Positions 1 through 9,161 of a stretch of DNA of 64,000 nt are shown here, one piece after another. How positions within the stretch are numbered: the stretch's first letter is position 1; each line of letters starts with the position of its first letter. The notes below the pieces were generated by a model. That model ran no database searches and was not told the origin of the DNA. It saw only the letters and a program-made list of their open reading frames with translations. The position numbers and the translations under genes were made by a program. The DNA is taken from assembly GCA_963771295.1 (NCBI GenBank), contig CAVYTB010000008.1:434001-498000 (forward strand), given 5' to 3'. The DNA is from Acidiferrum sp963771295 (GTDB lineage Bacteria; Acidobacteriota; Terriglobia; Acidiferrales; UBA7541).

Positions 1-1
1 A

Positions 2-847
2 CACGCCGTTGACGCTCAGATTGTGCAGGCAGCCACTAAGTGGAAGAGAACCGCGCTGAAACAGTTTGGCATGCGGGTGGGCGAAGGACTGTGCACCGAT
101 ATGCGCGCCGTTCGCAAAGACTATTTCCTCGACCATGACCACAGCGTGTACGTGGACCAATGGGATTGGGAACGAGTGATTTCCCCAGCTGAGCGCAATG
201 TGAATTTCCTGAAGGAGATTGTCGGTAAAATCTGGAAGGTACTAGTGGACGCGGAACGCTATGCGCAGGAACTCTTCCCCGATCTGCGCGCCAAAAAATA
301 TCCCAACCTGCCGGACAAGCTCACCTTCCTCCATGCTGAGGATTTGCTGAAATTGTATCCAGACCTGCCGCGCAAACAACGCGAGACCGCCATTCTTCAG
401 GAGTGCCCAGCGCTGTTCATCGTCGGCATCGGCTATCCCCTCGATGATGGGTATCCCCACGAAATGCGCGCCGCCGACTACGACGATTGGGTGACGGAGA
501 CAACTGGCGCCGACGGCAAGAAGCTGCATGGTCTGAACGGCGACATCTTGGTATGGAACCACGTCACACGCCGCCGCCACGAACTCAGCTCCATGGGCAT
601 CCGTGTGAACGCCGACTCGCTCAAGAAACAACTGGAAATGTCCGGCCAGACAGACTTCCTGAAATTCCCGTACCACCAGGGAATCATCAAGAACGAAATC
701 CCGTTGAGCATCGGCGGAGGAATCGGACAAGCGCGCACCATGATGCTGCTGCTCAGGAAAGCGCACCTTGGCGAAGTCACGGTAAGCGTGTGGCCGAAAG
801 TGCTAAAGGAGATTTGCGCCAAGAAAAATATCCACGTGCTGGACTAA
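2..847 (+). CDS. asnA: Aspartate-ammonia ligase, 5' end cut by the window edge
   Basis: AsnA makes asparagine from aspartate, ammonia and ATP in the cytoplasm. The open frame runs in from base 2; the first candidate start (GTG at 23) lies inside the conserved domain, so about 70 N-terminal residues are missing to the left. Family motifs are clear: DQWDWE, the YPDLPRKQRE stretch, LNGDILVWN, ELSSMGIRV and the glycine-rich IGGGIGQAR near the C-terminus, which belong to the class II aminoacyl-tRNA-synthetase-like fold. Length from the edge (281 residues) fits the end of a protein of about 350. It converges on the kinase gene downstream and shares a terminator region with it. Confidence 0.95.
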   Translation, partial: HAVDAQIVQAATKWKRTALKQFGMRVGEGLCTDMRAVRKDYFLDHDHSVYVDQWDWERVISPAERNVNFLKEIVGKIWKVLVDAERYAQELFPDLRAKKYPNLPDKLTFLHAEDLLKLYPDLPRKQRETAILQECPALFIVGIGYPLDDGYPHEMRAADYDDWVTETTGADGKKLHGLNGDILVWNHVTRRRHELSSMGIRVNADSLKKQLEMSGQTDFLKFPYHQGIIKNEIPLSIGGGIGQARTMMLLLRKAHLGEVTVSVWPKVLKEICAKKNIHVLD

Positions 848-865
848 TACGAAAAAATAGCGAGT

Positions 866-912
866 GCGGGCAATCGGACAAAGCGCTGACGGAGCCGGTT
901 GCCCGCTTTTTT
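866..912 (+). terminator. Rho-independent terminator after asnA
   Basis: GCGGGCAA at 866-873 pairs with TTGCCCGC at 899-906, and the stem extends inward by TCGG/CCGG with one G-U pair. A T-run follows from 907. An A-run at 852-857 could serve the opposite strand, so the element may also stop the converging kinase transcript, though more weakly. Confidence 0.75.
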
Positions 913-927
913 ATTTACGAATGTAGG

Positions 928-2682
928 CTAGTGCCCCAGGAATTTCTCGAGCTTGTCGAGTTCCTTGTCCGCCAAATCAAAATACTTTTGCGCGTTGGCA
1001 GTATCCTGAGCTTTCAGTGCGGCATCGCCTTTCGACAGGTACACCTGCATGCGTTCTTGCGATGACGCGATGTCGGCACGCAGGTTGTATCCCGCCGCGA
1101 TCTGTTGCTTGCGCAAAGTGTCCACGCTTTGCGAAGCCGCTGCGGCGCGAACATTCAGCTTGTCGGCTTCATCTTCCAGTTTGGCCAATTCTTCCGGCGA
1201 GGGTCCTGGTGGCGTTGCGGGTGCAACATCTTGTTGCGCACCCATGTCGCGGGACGGCTTGGGATTGCCATTTGCCACGCCAGCCCCTGGAGTCCGTGGT
1301 GGCAGCACGCCAAGCGATCCATCCTGGCCGCTCATTTTCACCGAACCTGTCTTCGCGTCCACCTGGATGTTGCCCTTCGGCGAAGTCATCGAGACGCTTC
1401 CGTCCTCGCCTACCTTGATACTTCCCTGATCGCTCTGCAGCGAAACCGCGGGCACATCCGGTGCGGCAGGAGTCGTCGCAGCAGCGTTGTTCGCGTTCGA
1501 GCTCGCAGGGAACGCTGCCTTGTTTGGATCGGCGTGCGTGCCCATGTGCCGCGGGATGTAGATGCCGGCCGCAATCAGAACGCCTACACCCAATACAGCG
1601 CCAAGTGCCAGCCACACAGCGCGGCCAGAACCTGAGGGCCGTGCCGTAACGGGAGAGGGAACCTGCGGTGATGCTGTTGCGGATCCGGAGGCCACTGGGG
1701 CCGGCGTGGGCACTGGCGCGGGCGTGCGTGGCGGCGCAGCGACCGTCGAGATGCGCGGCGGCAATGGCGTTTCCACCAGAGTGGTGGCCGATGAAGGCTT
1801 CGGCGTTGTCCCCGGTTTCGGGGTCGGCGTAACCGTGGTGCCGGCAAACGGCAGCGGAGACACCGGAACGCTTTTCAGTGCCGCGCGAAACGCGTCCGCG
1901 GACTGGAATCGCTCCGCCGGATCCTTGGCCATCGCCATCATAATAATTTCGTTCAGTGAAGCGGGAAGGTCGTCGCGCAAAGTAATCGGAGGCGCAGGCA
2001 CTTCGTTCAGATGCGCGGTCATCAGCGAGTATTGCGAATCGCTGTGGAACGGCAATTTGCCGGTCAACAATTCGTAGAGCGAAATGCCGAACGAGTAGAT
2101 GTCCGAGCGCCCGTCGGCCGATTCACCGCGTACCTGTTCGGGCGGCATGTAATTCAGGGAACCTAGTGTGGTGCCGGTGGAAGTCAGCGTGCCGTCGGTG
2201 GACGAGCGCGCAATGCCGAAGTCCATCAGCTTCACAACGCCTTGCGGCGTCAGCATCATATTCGCCGGCTTGATGTCCCGATGGATGATGTTCTGTTTGT
2301 GCGCGTAGCTGAGTGCTGAAAGAACCTGGTCGGCATAGTTCACTGCTTCAGAGGTGGAGATCGGCGCGCGCGCGATGCGGTTGGACAGCGTTTCGCCTTC
2401 CACAAACTCCATGATCATCACCAATTGATTTTCGTGCGTCAGCGCGGTGCGCAACGCTGCAATATTGGGATGGTTCAACGTGGCCAGTAGGCGGATTTCG
2501 CGCAGGAAGCGATCGGCGAGACTCTGATTCGAGTGCAGGTCCGGCAACAAAATCTTCATGGCCTCGATGCGGTCGGAAATCACATTGCGGACCTTATAGA
2601 CTTTTCCCATGCCGCCGGCGCCAAGAATCGAAAGAATCTCGTAGTCGCCGATGTGTTGTCCGGGAGTGAATTCAGCCGTCAT
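928..2682 (-). CDS. Transmembrane Ser/Thr protein kinase, PknB type
   Basis: Cytoplasmic kinase domain at residues 14-270 with all catalytic elements: glycine loop GAGGMGKV (21-28), K43, HRDIKPAN (134-141) with catalytic D136, DFG (154-156) and the PPEQ activation-segment end (180-183). A Pro/Thr/Ala-rich linker (280-350) leads to one membrane segment (about 355-376). The outer part lacks PASTA repeats; it has short strand-like DGS/TGS repeats (about 415-460) and a C-terminal helical coiled-coil-like stretch (about 505-584). The ATG is preceded by GGAGG. It lies downstream of the CsgG-like gene on the same strand, but a terminator sits between them. Substrates cannot be read from the sequence. 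Confidence 0.93.
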   Translation of the reverse strand: MTAEFTPGQHIGDYEILSILGAGGMGKVYKVRNVISDRIEAMKILLPDLHSNQSLADRFLREIRLLATLNHPNIAALRTALTHENQLVMIMEFVEGETLSNRIARAPISTSEAVNYADQVLSALSYAHKQNIIHRDIKPANMMLTPQGVVKLMDFGIARSSTDGTLTSTGTTLGSLNYMPPEQVRGESADGRSDIYSFGISLYELLTGKLPFHSDSQYSLMTAHLNEVPAPPITLRDDLPASLNEIIMMAMAKDPAERFQSADAFRAALKSVPVSPLPFAGTTVTPTPKPGTTPKPSSATTLVETPLPPRISTVAAPPRTPAPVPTPAPVASGSATASPQVPSPVTARPSGSGRAVWLALGAVLGVGVLIAAGIYIPRHMGTHADPNKAAFPASSNANNAAATTPAAPDVPAVSLQSDQGSIKVGEDGSVSMTSPKGNIQVDAKTGSVKMSGQDGSLGVLPPRTPGAGVANGNPKPSRDMGAQQDVAPATPPGPSPEELAKLEDEADKLNVRAAAASQSVDTLRKQQIAAGYNLRADIASSQERMQVYLSKGDAALKAQDTANAQKYFDLADKELDKLEKFLGH

Positions 2683-2738
2683 GGAAACCTCCGGTGAATA
2701 GGTCGGTGAGGGAAAGAATACACCAAATAGAGACCGCT

Positions 2739-2776
2739 AAAACAGAAGCGAGCCCGCAAACATTATGCGAGCTCGC
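2739..2776 (-). terminator. Terminator between the CsgG-like gene and the kinase gene
   Basis: GCGAGCCCGC at 2748-2757 and GCGAGCTCGC at 2767-2776 form a 10-bp stem with one mismatch and a 9-nt loop. Read on the minus strand it is followed by a short T-rich tail (2739-2747). It lies after the stop of the CsgG-like gene. Confidence 0.6.
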
Positions 2777-2801
2777 GAAGTCATAGCAATTTGTTAACAC
2801 A

Positions 2802-3821
2802 TTAGGGATTTTTCACCACGTCGCCGACCTTGGCAGGGCCGGATCCGCTGTATGTGACCGTGGCGGAGTCGTTGTCTGCTTCCGTAACCGTTGCTTCGCC
2901 GACTTTGTCTTCCACGGACTTGATGACCTTGCCCGTCGCAGGATCTTTCACGGTGCGCACCTGCCGAGTAACGATCAGCTTATCGCCAACGTGCACGCCG
3001 GATTTTTTGCCCACGTTGATGATCAGGGTGTTGCCGGAAACGTCCGCGACCAGGCCGCTGATTTCCATTTTTACGGTCGGAATTTTGTCGACGGAGGCGT
3101 CGAGCTGCGCGCCGGTGTCGTCGACGGCCTTGTGAACCGCTTCGCCAAGGATGGTGTTGGAGAAATTGCTGCTGCCCATATCAAGGCTGCCGCCGCCCCC
3201 TCCGCTCCAGCCGCCCCCGCCGCCCAATAGCGCAGTGCTGGAGCGTGTGGATTCGCCGGTGCCGGTGACGGCTACCAGGATTTCGCCGGTCGAGGTGTTA
3301 ATCATGCGCGCGCTCACTCCCACCACCGCTTTCGCTTTGCTGGTGCCCACGCCGCCGATTCCGAATCTTCCCAATCCGTATCCGCCGCCGCCCACATTCG
3401 TATGCTGGTCGTCGCGGCCAAATTGCGTGATCGAGCCAATGATGATGCAGTCGATGCCAAGGATCTTTCCGATCTTCGCGGCGGTTGCGGAGTCGGCGCG
3501 GTCGCTGTTGGAGAAGTTTTGTTCAGCCAGGATCTTGTCGAGTGCGTTCCGCTCGATCACCGAGTATTTGCCATCCTGCACAAGTTTCTGGACCAGCAGA
3601 TCGGAAATACCTTTCCCGACGTCCTGATCGGAGCCAAAGATTTGCGCCACGGTCGTCTTCACCGTGCCGTAATCAAAATTCATCACCGCAACGCGTTTTT
3701 TCGGTCCGGCGGCTGCCGCAGGCGCGGGTGCCGTCGCGGCATCCTGCGACCACGCGGAACCACAAATCACCGCGCCAGCAAACAAAGTCAGAGCAATACG
3801 CGAAAACCGGCTGAGCATCAT
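2802..3821 (-). CDS. CsgG/HfaB-family secreted protein with FlgT-like C-terminus
   Basis: The start chosen is the ATG at 3821, which has AAGGAG five bases upstream and opens a signal peptide (MMLSRFSRIALTLF... to about SAWSQ); the frame continues 19 codons further upstream without a ribosome site. The mature protein begins with an Ala/Pro linker, then KKRVAVMNFDYG, KGISDLLVQKL and YSVIERNALDKIL, which match the CsgG domain of curli-type outer-membrane secretion proteins. Two glycine-rich stretches (about residues 143-162 and 200-220) interrupt it. The last 90 residues (ISGLVADVSGNTLIINVG, VGDKLIVTR) resemble the FlgT C-terminal domain. No good lipobox is visible, unlike curli CsgG. No curlin genes are nearby, so curli export is not implied. 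Confidence 0.8.
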   Translation of the reverse strand: MMLSRFSRIALTLFAGAVICGSAWSQDAATAPAPAAAAGPKKRVAVMNFDYGTVKTTVAQIFGSDQDVGKGISDLLVQKLVQDGKYSVIERNALDKILAEQNFSNSDRADSATAAKIGKILGIDCIIIGSITQFGRDDQHTNVGGGGYGLGRFGIGGVGTSKAKAVVGVSARMINTSTGEILVAVTGTGESTRSSTALLGGGGGWSGGGGGSLDMGSSNFSNTILGEAVHKAVDDTGAQLDASVDKIPTVKMEISGLVADVSGNTLIINVGKKSGVHVGDKLIVTRQVRTVKDPATGKVIKSVEDKVGEATVTEADNDSATVTYSGSGPAKVGDVVKNP

Positions 3822-4107
3822 GGAAACTCCTTGCAACGGACGGGTGTTGCGCGATGTCGAGGGACACACGCGAAACACTCCGCCTTAATCTGCCGCTATC
3901 TTAATGAAGGATTCCGCTCGCGGCAACGGGGAAAAGCAAACTACCACCACTACATTGCCGGACAGTATTCGGGCGATCACCTCTCGATGATCATTCACGT
4001 TCCGCCCAATAAGCTGCTTGCGGGCCGCTAACCCTTTCGCTATATTTCTCCGACATCTACGTAACGCACGAGTGATACTGCCCTCCAGATATTAGCCGGA
4101 GGTTAAA

Positions 4108-5646
4108 TTGAAAACGTTTCTATACCTTGTGGTCCTCTTCGGTATTTTGGGAACGCCGGCACTGCGGGCCCAGGATGGACCATGCACCAACAGTCCGAAG
4201 GATGACGCTCCCGGTTCTTATAAACTTTTCACCGGCCCAAAAGGTGAGTACTACGCGCAGGTCGGCCGGGCCTTGGCCATCGCCGCTTCGCACAAAGGCT
4301 TGAAAATCGCTTGCCGCACCTCCAACGGTTCGGTTGACAATATCCGAGCGCTCGAGACCGGCAAAGCGGATTTTGCTCTGGTGCAAAGCGACGCGGCTCA
4401 TCTGGCCTGGTTTGCTGAGGAACCATTTGACAAGCGTTCCACCATCAAGCTGATCGCGCCGTTATTCGCCGAAAAAGTGCAAATCCTGGTGCGGCCTCAC
4501 CTCTACGTAACTTCTCCTGCTGGTCTACAGCGTCCAAAGAGCGTGTGGATGGGGGCAACGAACAGCGGAAGTCACCTCTCCGCGTTGCTGGTGCTGCAAG
4601 CCTCGGGAAAGACTCGCGAGCAAGCGAAAAGCTTGGAGTTTGAAGACCCATCCATGACGTTCGATATGGCGCAGCAGCGACTCCGGAATGGGGAATTGGA
4701 TGCCGTCTTCCGCACCTCAATCGCACCGACAAGAGACATCGCCGACACACTGGCGAACAAAACCCTCGAAATACGGCTTCTCGGATTGGATCAGCAGTCG
4801 ATGGACCTGCTCGTCAGCAACGGCATGTACATCGAGACCTCTCTGCAAAACATGGACTACCGCGAATTGCGATCGGGACTTTTTACCGTTGGCGTCGAGG
4901 CGCTGCTGCTCACCCGCGATGGCGTCGATGGCGACGACATCGCGACGTTGGCGGATTTGCTGAAGAATGGTCAGAGCGATCTTGAAACGCATTTACAACG
5001 CGTACTGGCAGGGGATTACGAGGCCGGCATCGACGCCAATGGCGAGTCGCCTGCTCCAACTCAGGCTGCACAGCAGGTAGTCGAGCCGTCGGCCCTGACG
5101 CTGCTGGGCACGCGCGTTAGGCAACCCCTGCTGGATCATGTTGACATGAACGCCAGGCAGTCTCTCTGGAAATTTCCGATCCGAAAAGAGGCGGCCACCC
5201 GCATGTTGATCCTCTCGGTCCTGCTTCTTGTTTGCACCGCGGGGCTGTTGCATCCGCGGGGCCGCAGGATTGTCGGCAAGTACACGCGCGCTATGCTGCT
5301 GGTGCTTGCGTCTGTGTTCATCTGGATGATCGTGGGCGCGTGGCTGCAAGCGTTGGAAGGCGGTTTGAACCAGAACTTCACCACGTTGCCGAAAGCGTGT
5401 TGGGCGCTGGCGGAAAATCTCGTCGCGAAACTTCAATTACCGCTCTCCGGAGTGCCTACGCCCACCACTCGGCAAGGCGCAACGGTTATGAACGGATTTC
5501 TGTGGATCTGCGTCATCTTGCTCACTACTTTTGCCTATCCCTGGCTGAAGAAGGTGTGGCAAACGCAGCATTTTCTGCCGTGGACGGGCGCACAAAAATC
5601 CAAAGAGAAATCTCAGTCGGGTTCAGGAACGCCAAGCGCCACGTGA
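4108..5646 (+). CDS. TAXI-family periplasmic receptor fused to a three-helix membrane tail
   Basis: TTG start with CCGGAGG five bases upstream, then a signal peptide (1-21). Residues 38-300 are a TAXI-type TRAP solute-binding domain (FTGPKGEYYAQVGRALA, ETGKADFALVQSDAAHLAW, WMGATNSGSHLSA). TAXI receptors normally hand a substrate such as glutamate or a dicarboxylate to a TRAP permease, but none is nearby. Residues 364-382, 395-415 and 461-479 are membrane segments. Between the last two lies a re-entrant-looking stretch (421-455; NFTTLPKACWALAENLVAK) arranged like the pore loop of a two-TM channel, without a TVGYG filter. It is divergent from the CsgG-like gene, with 286 bases between start codons in which I recognise no motif. 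Confidence 0.8.
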   Translation: MKTFLYLVVLFGILGTPALRAQDGPCTNSPKDDAPGSYKLFTGPKGEYYAQVGRALAIAASHKGLKIACRTSNGSVDNIRALETGKADFALVQSDAAHLAWFAEEPFDKRSTIKLIAPLFAEKVQILVRPHLYVTSPAGLQRPKSVWMGATNSGSHLSALLVLQASGKTREQAKSLEFEDPSMTFDMAQQRLRNGELDAVFRTSIAPTRDIADTLANKTLEIRLLGLDQQSMDLLVSNGMYIETSLQNMDYRELRSGLFTVGVEALLLTRDGVDGDDIATLADLLKNGQSDLETHLQRVLAGDYEAGIDANGESPAPTQAAQQVVEPSALTLLGTRVRQPLLDHVDMNARQSLWKFPIRKEAATRMLILSVLLLVCTAGLLHPRGRRIVGKYTRAMLLVLASVFIWMIVGAWLQALEGGLNQNFTTLPKACWALAENLVAKLQLPLSGVPTPTTRQGATVMNGFLWICVILLTTFAYPWLKKVWQTQHFLPWTGAQKSKEKSQSGSGTPSAT

Positions 5647-5824
5647 AGAAGTGCTGAAGCGCGATTGCTCTGCCGCCGCAACCGCGCCTGTTCGGACTAC
5701 TCTGCCGATCCCAGTTGGCCGCTCGGCTCAAGCTGCTGCTAACAAGCAAGCGGCTCGGTCGTCCATATAGCAATACCGACAATCGCGTCTGCCCGAACCC
5801 AAGACGCGCGCTAGGGAGGCACTC

Positions 5825-8302
5825 GTGCTCTCATTCGCCCAGGACCTGCGCTACGCCCTCCGACTGTTACGCAAAAGCCCCGCGTTTACGATTGTTGCGG
5901 TACTGACTCTCGCCCTCGGCATTGGCGCCAATGTTGCCATCTTCAGCGTCGTCTATGCCGTTGTGCTGCGGCCGTTGCCATTCCCACGGCCTGAACAGCT
6001 TGTGCGCGTCTTCGACGATCTTCGTGGCCCCAACGACCCGGACGTCGGCATGTCTGTGCCGGAGCTTTGGGATTTACAGAGTCGCTCGGGCATATTTCAG
6101 AACGTTTCGGCAGTGGCGCCAAGTAATTCAGCAGTCGGCGGCGGAGAGCGGACGGTGCGTGCCGAAAGTTTGGTCACGAGCCCCGATTACTTCACATTGC
6201 TGGGAGCGAAACCGCAACTTGGTCGCGTCTACACCCCGCAGGATGCGGTGCCGGGATTCCTTGAGCCTGTCGTGATCAGCGACGCCTTTTGGCGCCACAA
6301 TTTCGCGTCCGACCCCAACATCGTCGGACGGAAAATGCGCCTCGATAGTGACATGTACACGATTGTCGGGGTGATGCCGCCAGGCTTCCGTCATCCGGGC
6401 CGCACCCTGAATACCGACGTGGATGTCTGGCTCGCTGCCGGTTTCAATGGCGCTCCGTTTCCCGCCCCGGCTGTAAGGTCGCAGAGAATGATTCCAGCAG
6501 CGATTGCGCGCCTTAAGCCCGGCTTGACCGTTTCGCAAGCACAAGCACGCATCGATGCCTATGTCGCGCAACTCAGCCGCGAATATCCGGCTGACTACCC
6601 CGCTGCCGCTAAATGGGCTCTGCGCATTGTTCCTTTGAAGGAAGACTTGATTGGCCCGCAGCGCACAGAATTGTTCATCCTTTTTGGCGCGGTGGGATTC
6701 GTACTGCTGATCGCGTGCGTCAACATTGCCAACCTTCTTCTAGCGCGCTCGTCCGGGCGGCGCCGCGAGATTGCCATTCGCGTGACCATGGGTGCTGGCC
6801 GCGCACGTCTGGCGCGCCAACTCTTGACCGAAAGCACGTTGCAGTCGCTGATTTCCGGCGTCATCGCCATGCTCACCGTTCTCTTCTTGAAAAATGCCAT
6901 CCTGACTCTGGCCCCCGCGGATATTCCTCGACTCAACGAGGTTGACGTCAGCGCCGGAGTGCTCTTTTTCGCTTTCCTCATCTCTATCTCTATACTCACC
7001 GGCGTCCTCTTTGGCTTGGCTCCGGCGCTTCAAGCCGCCAATCCTGATCAGCTTGAGAATCTGCGCGAGGGCGGCCGTGGCTCGAGCGTCGCCAGGCGCC
7101 ACGCTCGCGTTTCGCGGCTTCTTGTCGTGTCGGAAGTCGCTCTCTCGATTGTTTTGCTTGCGGGCGCAGGGCTTCTGCTTCGCAGCTTCTGGAGGGTGCT
7201 GGAAGTGCATCCCGGATTCAATCCCAGCCATCTGAGTACGGTGCAAATCTGGATTCCGATTTCCAACAATCCGGCCAATGACCCTTACAGCGTCGAAGAG
7301 AAGCGCGCCGATTTTCTCCTGAAGCTTTCTCGTCGCGTGTCTGCGCTGCCCGGCGTGGAGCGTGCATCCATTTCAGGGAACGACACTTTGCCCATGAATT
7401 CCGGCAGGAACTACTCTCCCTTTACCATTCAAGGCCGCCCTACGGAATCGGAGCACGGCCCGGTTGCCGACATTGCGGTGGTCGACAAGGAATATTTCCG
7501 CACCATGGAAGTTCCTTTGCTCTCCGGACGAAATTTCACCGACTTCGACACTTATGAAACAAAACCCGTCGCGGTGGTCGACCAGACCCTGGCGCGCCGC
7601 TATTGGCCGGAACAGAATCCCATCGGGCAAGAACTGAAATTTTCATTTGGGCGAGGCTTGCAGGGGCTCACGATTGTCGGCATCGCCGGCGATATCAAAT
7701 CCGATGAATTCGAGGCTCCCAGTGTGCCTCATATTTACGTTGCCTTGGGCCAGTTCGCGCCGGTCAACGCCGTGGTTTTTCTGCGCAGCAGGCTCGACGC
7801 TGAACAACTCGGCCAGGCGGTGCGGCGCGAGGTGGAAAGTGTCGATCTGAATGTTCCGGTGCACAGCATCAGCACCATGGATCAAATCATTGCCCGCTCT
7901 GTGGCTGACCGCCGCTTTGCTCTCGAACTTCTGGGCGTTTTTGCCGCGGTAGCGCTACTGCTTGCCGCCATCGGCATTTATGGCGTGATGTCCTATTCCT
8001 TCAGCCAGCGCACCCACGAAGTCGGAATCCGGGTGGCGCTCGGCGCCCAGCGCTTCGACATTCTGCGCATGGCGGTCGGAGAAGGTATGCGCACCGTGGT
8101 AATCGGATTGGTTGCGGGTCTCGTCGGAGCCGCGATCATGACGCGATTCTTCCGCTCCATGCTTTTCGACGTTGGCACAACCGATCCCATCACCTTCCTT
8201 TCCGTTTCCGCGATTCTTGCCGGCGTCGCCCTGTTCGCTTGCTACATCCCGGCCCGCCGTGCAACTCGCGTTGACCCTCTCGTCGCCTTGCGTCAGGAAT
8301 AA
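5825..8302 (+). CDS. ADOP-type ABC permease (MacB/FtsX family)
   Basis: Long permease without an ATPase domain. The N-terminus (LRYALRLLRKSPAFTIVAVL, then LGIGANVAIFSVVYAV) is the signature of the Acidobacterial duplicated orphan permeases. It has two MacB periplasmic domains and two FtsX blocks: TM groups at about 20-45, 285-305, 340-355 and 375-405, then 430-450, and a C-terminal set at about 700-810 ending in IPARRATRVDPLVALR. GTG start with GGAGG five bases upstream. No ABC ATPase gene is adjacent, which is usual for ADOPs. Substrate unknown; efflux or envelope roles are inferred from MacB. Confidence 0.9.
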   Translation: MLSFAQDLRYALRLLRKSPAFTIVAVLTLALGIGANVAIFSVVYAVVLRPLPFPRPEQLVRVFDDLRGPNDPDVGMSVPELWDLQSRSGIFQNVSAVAPSNSAVGGGERTVRAESLVTSPDYFTLLGAKPQLGRVYTPQDAVPGFLEPVVISDAFWRHNFASDPNIVGRKMRLDSDMYTIVGVMPPGFRHPGRTLNTDVDVWLAAGFNGAPFPAPAVRSQRMIPAAIARLKPGLTVSQAQARIDAYVAQLSREYPADYPAAAKWALRIVPLKEDLIGPQRTELFILFGAVGFVLLIACVNIANLLLARSSGRRREIAIRVTMGAGRARLARQLLTESTLQSLISGVIAMLTVLFLKNAILTLAPADIPRLNEVDVSAGVLFFAFLISISILTGVLFGLAPALQAANPDQLENLREGGRGSSVARRHARVSRLLVVSEVALSIVLLAGAGLLLRSFWRVLEVHPGFNPSHLSTVQIWIPISNNPANDPYSVEEKRADFLLKLSRRVSALPGVERASISGNDTLPMNSGRNYSPFTIQGRPTESEHGPVADIAVVDKEYFRTMEVPLLSGRNFTDFDTYETKPVAVVDQTLARRYWPEQNPIGQELKFSFGRGLQGLTIVGIAGDIKSDEFEAPSVPHIYVALGQFAPVNAVVFLRSRLDAEQLGQAVRREVESVDLNVPVHSISTMDQIIARSVADRRFALELLGVFAAVALLLAAIGIYGVMSYSFSQRTHEVGIRVALGAQRFDILRMAVGEGMRTVVIGLVAGLVGAAIMTRFFRSMLFDVGTTDPITFLSVSAILAGVALFACYIPARRATRVDPLVALRQE

Positions 8303-8368
8303 CCACTCGTCGGTGCGGTGTGATCCTTTCCGCATCTCGTTCCCATGCCGTGTGCTGCCTTTTGAAAA

Positions 8369-8384
8369 GTGAATTACAATTCAC
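8369..8384. promoter_or_regulatory. Perfect 16-bp palindrome upstream of the small membrane protein gene
   Basis: GTGAATT and its exact reverse complement AATTCAC flank a 2-base centre. The site lies about 150 bases before the next gene, in a 233-base spacer that otherwise shows no gene. It has the size of a dimeric repressor operator, and TTACAAT inside it could be a -10 box. No regulator can be named. Confidence 0.3.
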
Positions 8385-8535
8385 GTTAAGCACCGGAGGA
8401 CGTCTCTGTCCCGGTTTTCGAAGAAAGCTGGAACCTGCCCTTGTGTTCAGGATCATCAAGGGAGTCTATGAACCGCACCAGTGATGTGGCCGCCCCACCA
8501 TCATCCTCTTCGTGCGTCGGTAACGGAGAAGAGAA

Positions 8536-9099
8536 ATGGCAGTACCAAGAATCAAGATTGCAAAATTGATGCTCCGACTTTTGGGCGTCTTCGTTGCGGT
8601 CTCGCTGATTTTCATGCTTGTCGTTCCATTGCTTGGACCGGGATGGCACCTAGTTCATGGAGATTACATTTCGTACGGCGGTTGGAGAATCCCAGTTCCA
8701 AAACAGTTCTATTCGCGGATGTCGGAAAACAGCCCCACCATGTGGAAGCTGACGTTCGGTGTTCCATTTTTCGATGCGCCTTACGGACATATCAGTCTGT
8801 ACGCCCTCGGCGCAAATCAGAAGCCATTTGCTTACGAAAGGGATTATTCCCGGTTTGAGACCGGCGTTACTCAAGAAGCAGCCCAATCCGGGTACCGTCT
8901 TGAATCAAAGCTCACGATCTCACCCGGCAAAGACGCGCGCTACTGCTTAGAGTTCGCACACTCCGGCGGCAAACCGCGCTCACTCTTAAGATGCGCAATT
9001 GAGGACAGCTTCACAATTCTCTTCTATGAGGGCGATTCTAGATATCTTGCCGATGTCATCGCGACTCTTCGTGGAATGTCTCGTGAGCGAGCGTACTGA
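8536..9099 (+). CDS. Unrecognised membrane-anchored protein
   Basis: 187 residues, ATG preceded by GGAGAAG. A single hydrophobic segment near the N-terminus (about 11-34; LLGVFVAVSLIFMLVVPLLG) with basic residues before it suggests an inner-membrane anchor with the remainder outside. The rest has mixed strand-like sequence with two cysteines (about 140 and 155). I recognise no family. It stands alone between the ADOP permease (same strand, 233 bases upstream) and the converging PEP-CTERM gene. Confidence 0.6.
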   Translation: MAVPRIKIAKLMLRLLGVFVAVSLIFMLVVPLLGPGWHLVHGDYISYGGWRIPVPKQFYSRMSENSPTMWKLTFGVPFFDAPYGHISLYALGANQKPFAYERDYSRFETGVTQEAAQSGYRLESKLTISPGKDARYCLEFAHSGGKPRSLLRCAIEDSFTILFYEGDSRYLADVIATLRGMSRERAY

Positions 9100-9102
9100 T
9101 TT

Positions 9103-9138
9103 AAAAACGGGGGTAGTCCCTGAATTTCCCCGATTTTT
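9103..9138. terminator. Bidirectional terminator between converging genes
   Basis: AAAAACGGGG at 9103-9112 and CCCCG at 9128-9132 followed by ATTTTT form a GC-stem flanked by A and T runs, so it can work on both strands. It lies between the stop of the 8536 gene and the stop of the PEP-CTERM gene. Confidence 0.6.
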
Positions 9139-9161
9139 ACATCGTGACCAATGTGCGTCGG

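Noticed and set aside
4108..5646. TAXI protein as part of a complete TRAP transporter
   Set aside because: No TRAP permease gene lies within the window on either side, and the protein has its own membrane tail.
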